This document shows positions 58,748 through 64,000 of a stretch of DNA of 64,000 bases, piece by piece; positions within the stretch are counted from its first letter, which is position 1; each line of letters begins with the position of its first letter. Under the pieces are notes generated by a model, which made no database searches, was not told where the DNA came from, and saw only the letters and a list, made by a program, of their open reading frames with translations. This DNA is from DATCHW01 sp963806045 (GTDB lineage Bacteria > Bacteroidota > Ignavibacteria > Tepidaquicellales > Tepidaquicellaceae): NCBI GenBank assembly GCA_963806045.1, contig CAWDWP010000020.1, positions 186,001-250,000 on the forward strand. Direction: 5' to 3'. A program made the translations under genes and the position numbers.

Positions 58748-59149
58748 TTATTTGTCGTCTTTGATTTTTTGAATGTAAAAATCCATTTCAAGCATCCTGA
58801 CCTTCGATTTTACTCCATTTTTTTCAACAAAATCATATTTATACATATTTTCACCTTTTGGAGAATAATAACTGATTTCATCAGTTGTATTATCCGGAAT
58901 AAATTTAATCTCATTTTCAGATGTAATATCCCACGTACCTTTTGAAACTCCTTTCATCGGGTCAGACTGTGAGGAATCAATTCCCCATATATATGTAAAG
59001 TCCGGATTGAGCGACACATAAGTAGGAGTAGTAGGCTTATTCCCCGCTTTAACAATCGCTTTCCACATCCCGGCATACCCGGATTTGTCCTGAGCAAAAG
59101 AAAATGAAGCAATAAGAAATAACACTAAAATAAAAAATGTTTTTTTCAT
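58748..59149 (-). CDS. Secreted lipocalin-like protein
   Basis: A 133-residue exported protein (signal KKTFFILVLFLIASFSFAQ). The core SGYAGMWKAIVKAGNKPTTP, then SLNPDFTYIWGI and KGTWDITSENEIKFIPD, resembles lipocalin-like domains of Bacteroidota that carry a GxW-type start. Ligand unknown. It is about 220 bp from the kinase gene and may not be in that operon. Confidence 0.6.
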   Translation of the reverse strand: MKKTFFILVLFLIASFSFAQDKSGYAGMWKAIVKAGNKPTTPTYVSLNPDFTYIWGIDSSQSDPMKGVSKGTWDITSENEIKFIPDNTTDEISYYSPKGENMYKYDFVEKNGVKSKVRMLEMDFYIQKIKDDK

Positions 59150-59312
59150 CTTAATTTTCCCGAATTAATTTATAAATTGTTTTTTAATTATTGTTGTTTT
59201 TGAATTAAACCAATCCTGTTCGAGATATAAACCGGATTTTTTCGCAGTAAATTTCAACAGCTTATAATTTTATAGTATAGTTTAACATACACTAAAGAAC
59301 ATCATTTCAATA

Positions 59313-59333
59313 TTTAACAATTATATTGTTAAA
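59313..59333. promoter_or_regulatory. Perfect palindrome in the 59150-59461 spacer
   Basis: TTTAACAAT, TAT, ATTGTTAAA. It lies about 130 bp before the PD40 gene and may be an operator. The rest of the 312-bp spacer is AT-rich and shows no gene. Confidence 0.4.
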
Positions 59334-59461
59334 AATATCCATTATTATCAATCATTATTTTTTAACGCGTATTAGCTGTTTTCTGTTGAGTTTTCCAAAC
59401 TCTTTTTTACGGGTATTAATTAATTTATACTATGAAATTTGTAAATTTTATAATTTGAACA

Positions 59462-60347
59462 ATGAAAAAGTTCCGTTCATACTTTATAGTTACTATAATA
59501 TTAATTTTGTTCTTACTGAATTTTTCATTTGAGCCAAGGGGTTATTATAATGTCAGACAATTAAGCGAAATTAATTCTGAAAATAATCCGGATGCATATC
59601 CGTGGATATCCTCAGATGGTCTGAGAATGTATTATACAAAGGGAAAAAGGACTAAAAAATCTTCAAACGAGAAAATTTTCTATACAGAGAGGCAAAGTAT
59701 CGGCGATAGTTTTGGAGCAGCCGAAGATGATAAAACTCTGGAAAGATGAAAGCAATATTGTAAGCTGCTGGCTTTCAGTAGATGAACTGAAAATTTACTA
59801 TAAATTTCTCGGAATAGAGAAAAAGATTTTCAGAGCATCCAGAAATTCAAGGGAAGAATTATTCGATTCTGTAAAAGCAATCAACCTGAATGGAGATTAC
59901 GATGGTACCAATATAGGTCCGAGCCTGACACCTGATAAAAAGGAACTCTATATCTACAATTATGTTCCTGATGAAAAATCTGCATCAATTTTGATATTCA
60001 AATATGAAGAAGAGTTCAGTTATAATTTAGATTCAAAGCTTCCTGTGCCGCCGGGATATTTAGTCTCCCCCGGACAACTCTCAAAAGACGGCTTAAAATA
60101 TTACCTCTCTATGGAGAAAGACAGCGTGAATAAATTTTATTACTTCAAAAGAAATTCGCTAAATGAGAAATTTTCGAAACTCTATAAAGTCGGTGGTGAA
60201 ATTAACAATTACATATTGGCGCAGGTATCATTAACGTCAGACGAAAACATCTTAATCTTTTCCTATAGTGAGACAAAAAAGTGGAGTAATAATGAACTTT
60301 ACGTCGCATTTAAAAGAGGCGATGATGAAGAACCGGTAGAATTTTAA
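59462..60347 (+). CDS. PD40-type beta-propeller protein (one frame shift)
   Basis: A 294-residue exported protein (signal FIVTIILILFLLNFSF). WD40-like/PD40 elements recur: DAYPWISSDGLRMYYTKGKR, NIGPSLTPDKKELYIYNY, PGQLSKDGLKYYLS and SLTSDENILIF. The frame changes near 59715-59750, requiring removal of one base, which restores continuity from QSIGDSFGAAE into IKLWKDESNIVSC. Function likely surface or periplasmic binding. Confidence 0.72.
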
Positions 60348-60350
60348 TTT

Positions 60351-60420
60351 TTGAATTACAATGGTTCCATTCGCGTTTAATATTCCATAAAATATTTTTT
60401 AAAATACCGAATATTTGCAG
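60351..60420. repeat. 70-bp direct repeat, copy 1
   Basis: This 70-bp segment (TTGAATTACAATGGTTCCAT... to ...TTTGCAG) recurs at 62665-62734 in the same orientation with five mismatches. It ends at the left side of the mntR-mntH pair. Confidence 0.85.
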
Positions 60421-60578
60421 TTTTGCAACGTCGAATTCCTGCGTGTTTCTTTTTCGCGAAGTCCTTTCCTCTTCCGGTCAGGCTTCAAACCGTCTTTTCT
60501 TAATTCACGGAATATTTTATTTTCCGGTTATTTTTTTACTGAACTTAAATTCTATACCGGGTGTTGTAATTTATAATG

Positions 60579-60592
60579 TTAGGATTGCCTAA
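60579..60592. promoter_or_regulatory. Putative DtxR/MntR-family operator
   Basis: TTAGG, ATTG, CCTAA is a perfect inverted repeat of the DtxR half-site type, about 25 bp before the regulator start. A third CCTAA half-site lies at 60610-60614, next to the ATG. Autoregulation by the downstream metal-dependent repressor is suggested. Confidence 0.6.
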
Positions 60593-60617
60593 TTTTAAAA
60601 ATAAAAATACCTAATTT

Positions 60618-61277
60618 ATGAGAAGCGCTGTAGAAGATTATATTAAATATATTTACACCTTGCAGTCATCGAAAGTCAAGATAGGTACAAGAAATTTAGC
60701 CGAACTTATGTATATCTCCATGCCTTCAGTAAGTGAAATGATAAAAAAGCTCACTGCTGAGTGTTACATTACAAGTAAACCTTACCATGGCTTTAAACTG
60801 ACGGCAAAGGGTGAAAAAATTGCTTTAACACAGATAAGAAAACACAGGATTTTAGAGCACTTTATGATAAATACCCTGGATTACGGATGGGAAGAGGTGC
60901 ATCAGGAAGCCGAGAAACTCGAGCATTCTGTAACAGAAAAATTTATAAACCGGCTGGAATATTTTTTAGGCTTTCCAAAATTCGACCCGCACGGACAACC
61001 TATTCCCGATAAGAACGGAAAAATCCGGAGTTTAAATTCCCTTCCGCTTTCAGAGGCGGGAACAGGTAACTTTTATTTTGTCTCCGCTGTAAATGACAGG
61101 TCTAAAGAAATATTAAAATACCTCAAAGAAATCGGTATCAAAATAAATTCTAAAATAAGAATTACCGATATACTATCTTTTGACGGTTCCGTAATAATAT
61201 ATTTCAAAAGGAAAAAATATCTTTTAAGCAAAAAAATAGCAGACAGCATTTTTGTAACGGAAAACATCACTAATTAA
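60618..61277 (+). CDS. mntR: DtxR/MntR-family metal-dependent regulator
   Basis: A 219-residue repressor. The helix-turn-helix is NLAELMYISMPSVSEMIKKL (about 33-52). Dimer and metal residues lie in RKHRILEHFM, EEVHQEAEKLEHSV and FDPHGQPIP. A C-terminal FeoA/SH3-like domain starts near 145. The family represses metal uptake when manganese or iron is plentiful. It is 42 bp before the NRAMP transporter, which it most likely controls. Confidence 0.87.
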   Translation: MRSAVEDYIKYIYTLQSSKVKIGTRNLAELMYISMPSVSEMIKKLTAECYITSKPYHGFKLTAKGEKIALTQIRKHRILEHFMINTLDYGWEEVHQEAEKLEHSVTEKFINRLEYFLGFPKFDPHGQPIPDKNGKIRSLNSLPLSEAGTGNFYFVSAVNDRSKEILKYLKEIGIKINSKIRITDILSFDGSVIIYFKRKKYLLSKKIADSIFVTENITN

Positions 61278-61319
61278 ATGATTCTTATATGAAAAGCATT
61301 TTTTAATAAAGTATAAATT

Positions 61320-62654
61320 ATGAATAAATTTTCAGGATGGAGAAAAGTTAATACATCGAATTCACTGCCGGAGGTTTTTGCTTCTGTGGAAATTCCGAAA
61401 AATGTTGGATTTTTTAGAAAGTTATTGGCATTTTCAGGACCCGGAGCATTGGTTGCTGTCGGTTATATGGACCCGGGAAACTGGGCAACAGACCTAGCCG
61501 GGGGAGCTAAATTTGGCTACACTCTGATATTCGTAATTTTTTTATCAAATCTGTTTGCAATGCTTCTTCAGCATTTGTCACTGAAACTCGGAATTGTTAC
61601 CGGCAGGGACCTTGCCCAGGCGTGCAGGGACAATTATTCGCAATCTGTTTCTATTGTTCTTTGGGTCCTCGCTGAAATTGCGATTGCGGCCTGCGATCTT
61701 GCAGAAGTGATTGGATCAGCGATTGCTCTCAACTTATTATTTAATATTCCTCTTGCAATAGGGGTTTTAATTACGAGTGCCGATGTTTTGTTGATTTTAT
61801 TTTTTCAGCATAAAGGTTTCAGGTATATTGAATCAATCGTTGTAAGTCTCATCATTATAATTTTATTCTGTTTTGGCTATGAGATGATATTGTCACAGCC
61901 TGCAATTTCTGAAATTCTTTCCGGGTTCATACCTTCTCCTGAAATAATCTCCAATCCTGCAATGCTTTATATCGCAATCGGAATTCTCGGAGCTACCGTA
62001 ATGCCGCATAATTTATATTTACATTCAAGCATCGTACAGACAAGGAACTTTGGAAAATCCGGGCCGGAAAAGAAAGAAGCGGTGAAATTTGCCACTATAG
62101 ATTCTAATTTTGCACTTTTTCTCGCTTTTTTTATAAATGCAGCAATATTAATAGTATCTTCATCGGTTTTCCACAAATCAGGATATGAAGACGTCGCTGA
62201 TATTAACGATGCATATAAACTTCTTACACCGATTTTGGGTGCCACATTCGCAAGCACTATTTTTGCACTGGCTTTGCTTGCCTCGGGACAGAACTCAACA
62301 CTAACCGGAACGATGGCGGGACAAATTATTATGGAAGGGTTTCTGAATATTCGCCTAAAACCATGGATTCGCCGGCTTGTTACAAGATTAATAGCCATAA
62401 TCCCCGCTTTTTTTGTAACCCTGATTTCGGGGGAAAGCGGAACCGCAAAACTGCTTATATTAAGCCAGGTAATTTTATCGCTACAGCTAAGTTTCGCAGT
62501 ATTTCCGCTCGTTATGTTTACGAGTGATAAATTTAAAATGGGGAATTTTGTAAACAGGAGATGGCTTGTTATAGCATCGTACTCGATTGCAATTGTAATT
62601 TTCGTTTTCAATGCATATTTGTTATTCGAAACATTTAAGGAATGGTTTAGCTGA
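61320..62654 (+). CDS. mntH: NRAMP divalent-metal transporter
   Basis: A 444-residue integral membrane protein with about 11 helices, importing manganese or iron by proton coupling. The metal-site motifs are GYMDPGNWATDLAGG in helix 1 and MPHNLYLHSSIVQTR in helix 6. A consensus transport region, LLASGQNSTLTGTMAGQIIM, is present. It pairs with the DtxR-type regulator. The C-terminus EWFS is followed by the second direct repeat. Confidence 0.92.
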   Translation: MNKFSGWRKVNTSNSLPEVFASVEIPKNVGFFRKLLAFSGPGALVAVGYMDPGNWATDLAGGAKFGYTLIFVIFLSNLFAMLLQHLSLKLGIVTGRDLAQACRDNYSQSVSIVLWVLAEIAIAACDLAEVIGSAIALNLLFNIPLAIGVLITSADVLLILFFQHKGFRYIESIVVSLIIIILFCFGYEMILSQPAISEILSGFIPSPEIISNPAMLYIAIGILGATVMPHNLYLHSSIVQTRNFGKSGPEKKEAVKFATIDSNFALFLAFFINAAILIVSSSVFHKSGYEDVADINDAYKLLTPILGATFASTIFALALLASGQNSTLTGTMAGQIIMEGFLNIRLKPWIRRLVTRLIAIIPAFFVTLISGESGTAKLLILSQVILSLQLSFAVFPLVMFTSDKFKMGNFVNRRWLVIASYSIAIVIFVFNAYLLFETFKEWFS

Positions 62655-62664
62655 AAGTAGTTCT

Positions 62665-62734
62665 TTGAATTATAATAGTTCCATTGGCGTTTAATATTCC
62701 ATAAAATATTTTTTAAAATACCGAATGTTTGTAG
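62665..62734. repeat. 70-bp direct repeat, copy 2
   Basis: 65 of 70 bases identical to 60351-60420, same orientation, 11 bp after the mntH stop codon. Together the copies bracket the mntR-mntH pair and its promoter. Confidence 0.85.
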
Positions 62735-62884
62735 CGGAAATATAAAATATTTTTATTATGTTCTGACAAAGGGTAAAAAGTTTATAGAGAAAAGTTCTCA
62801 GAAAAAGCAATCGAATTTACTATATGATATGATAAATTTACATTCCTATTTGAAAAATACAATAAAAAATAATTTAATAAGACA

Positions 62885-63415
62885 ATGAGTGACCTGCAAT
62901 CAAAGCTTGACCAGATTAAATCAAAAGAGTCTTTCCTTGAAAGAATTAAAAGACACATTCCGGGATATGACGGATATCTCAACAAAGATAACTCCCGCGA
63001 ACTTGATACAATATTAAGAAACCAGCTGGCAACCGGTCTGGAACAGAACAAAACAAAAATAAAAAACGCAACCCAGAGCTTAACCCGCAATGGGAGGCTA
63101 TTTGAAGCCGGTGACATAGATAAGATTGACAAGAAAAATGAGAACGTAATTGCTAAATTACGCTCGGCGGCAAGAGGTTACAGCGGAGCATTTGATGTCG
63201 TAAAAATACAGGAAGATAAACTGAACATGGTTTACGATTTTGATTCCGCACTATTTGGTTTCAACGAAAACCTGGACACTTACTTTTCCGAACTGGAGAA
63301 TAATTGCGACGGGAATCTTGATATAAAAGAATCGGTAAAGAAAATCTCGGCTGCTTTAGATGAACTGCTGAAAAAATTTGATGAGAGAGAGACTTTATTA
63401 AGAAGTTTTTCATAA
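62885..63415 (+). CDS. Conserved hypothetical protein beside the SPFH gene
   Basis: A 176-residue cytosolic protein, helical and charged (MSDLQSKLDQIKSKESFLER, IPGYDGYLNKDNSREL). No signal peptide. It resembles short proteins encoded just upstream of SPFH/virion-core-like proteins, an inferred partner. It is about 100 bp ahead of the SPFH gene with a hairpin between. Confidence 0.65.
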   Translation: MSDLQSKLDQIKSKESFLERIKRHIPGYDGYLNKDNSRELDTILRNQLATGLEQNKTKIKNATQSLTRNGRLFEAGDIDKIDKKNENVIAKLRSAARGYSGAFDVVKIQEDKLNMVYDFDSALFGFNENLDTYFSELENNCDGNLDIKESVKKISAALDELLKKFDERETLLRSFS

Positions 63416-63437
63416 TGGAAAGATATAAAAGTTAAAA

Positions 63438-63457
63438 CCCTCCAAAGAAACGGAGGG
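63438..63457. terminator. CCCTCC hairpin in front of the SPFH gene
   Basis: CCCTCC, loop AAAGAAAC, GGAGGG. It may attenuate or end transcription from the previous gene; no T-run follows. Confidence 0.35.
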
Positions 63458-63514
63458 CAGGCGTAAAATAAAAAAGTATTTTAAATTTTTAATTTCAAAT
63501 TTTAAATTTTTATT

Positions 63515-64000
63515 ATGGCATTAATAGATGTTATTCAATTCTTCGATGAGACCGGAAAAGAAATGGTTCATCGTGAACCGCAAGGCGGTTCGGATTCATA
63601 CCGGTTAGGTACACAACTTATTGTTCAGGATTCACAATCCGCTGCTTTCTACAAAGATGGAAAAGTTCTCGACGTATTCCAGGCTGGAAGGCATACTTTA
63701 ACTACGGAAAATATTCCTTTTCTGACTAAATTAATCAGTCTCCCATTTGGCGGTAAATCACCCTTCCAGGCTGCGGTGTATTTCATCTCAATGAAAAAAT
63801 TCATTGACCTTAAATGGGGAACAAAAGCACCCATCAATTTCCGTGACAGCGAACTTTCATTTGTTCAGCTAAGGGCATCAGGAAAATTTTCGGTTCGTAT
63901 AAAAGACCCGAGACAATTTATGATGGAAATTGTATCCACGCAGGGGAAATATACAACCAATGACATTGAAGACTATTTAAGAGATGAAATTGTCTCAAGA
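63515..64000 (+). CDS. SPFH domain protein, virion-core-like (continues beyond the window)
   Basis: The first 162 residues of a protein that continues past the right edge. The start MALIDVIQFFDETGKEMVHR and the SPFH region (LIVQDSQSAAFYKDGKVLDV, FQAGRHTLTTENIPFLTKL, FRDSELSFVQLRASGKFSVR) match bacterial YdjI/virion-core-like SPFH proteins. The family scaffolds membrane-linked complexes. The upstream hypothetical may act with it. Confidence 0.85.
   Translation, partial: MALIDVIQFFDETGKEMVHREPQGGSDSYRLGTQLIVQDSQSAAFYKDGKVLDVFQAGRHTLTTENIPFLTKLISLPFGGKSPFQAAVYFISMKKFIDLKWGTKAPINFRDSELSFVQLRASGKFSVRIKDPRQFMMEIVSTQGKYTTNDIEDYLRDEIVSR

Noticed and set aside
63649..63837. Minus-strand open frame under the SPFH gene
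   Set aside because: It lies wholly inside the SPFH coding region and has no independent support.
1..64000. CRISPR arrays and tRNA genes
   Set aside because: I saw no regularly spaced direct repeats with unique spacers and no cloverleaf with tRNA consensus; the nested palindrome at 22.7 kb lacks T-loop and anticodon features.

Overview
The window looks like a piece of chromosome from an Ignavibacteria-type bacterium (Bacteroidota/Chlorobi group). This is inferred from the low GC content (judged by eye), four proteins with the C-terminal secretion motif YQNYPNPFNP or a close variant (type IX-like sorting domain), GWxTD, FISUMP and DUF2851 proteins, a fused E1 alpha/beta 2-oxoacid dehydrogenase, a full-length pyruvate:ferredoxin oxidoreductase and TonB-type outer-membrane proteins. 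I saw no rRNA, tRNA, CRISPR array or intact transposase.

Layout. 0-10 kb: central carbon and redox metabolism. It holds the fused E1 dehydrogenase, a membrane polyferredoxin with an Rrf2-type Fe-S regulator and a matching pair of operators, a single-domain globin, a dihydroorotate-dehydrogenase-like protein, pyruvate:ferredoxin oxidoreductase and a Crp-like protein without a DNA-binding domain. 10-20 kb: hypothetical proteins, a complete Crp/Fnr regulator, a truncated AAA ATPase, DUF2851, a TPR lipoprotein and a DUF58 protein. 20-26 kb: housekeeping genes (GWxTD, rimO, an ECF sigma factor, mutS) with a nested palindromic repeat. 26-31 kb: an accessory islet with higBA, a RhuM remnant, an Mrr restriction enzyme and orphans. 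31-41 kb: secreted hydrolases and two tandem sorting-domain proteins. 40.7-43.5 kb: a LytTR two-component locus arranged kinase, regulator, second kinase, in which the second kinase lacks the phosphoacceptor histidine. 43-55 kb: surface and secreted proteins, a cysteine synthase homologue and a TonB-type receptor with a Spy-like partner. 55-58.5 kb: an operon of a cyclic-nucleotide-domain histidine kinase, a response regulator fused to a thioredoxin-reductase-like flavoprotein that lacks CxxC, and a 90-residue protein. This operon is the most interesting candidate system. 58.7-64 kb: a lipocalin-like protein, a PD40 protein, a DtxR/MntR regulator with an NRAMP transporter between 70-bp direct repeats, and the start of an SPFH protein.

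A striking global feature is the number of single-base frame interruptions. More than twenty junctions break genes that otherwise align end to end with their families, including mutS, pyruvate:ferredoxin oxidoreductase and E1. Nearly all have one base too many, usually resolvable in a short homopolymer. Consensus (sequencing) error is the simplest explanation, so those genes are annotated here as single units with the break points given. A few losses in the islet (RhuM, the AAA ATPase tail, the fragment at 33.6 kb) look like real decay.
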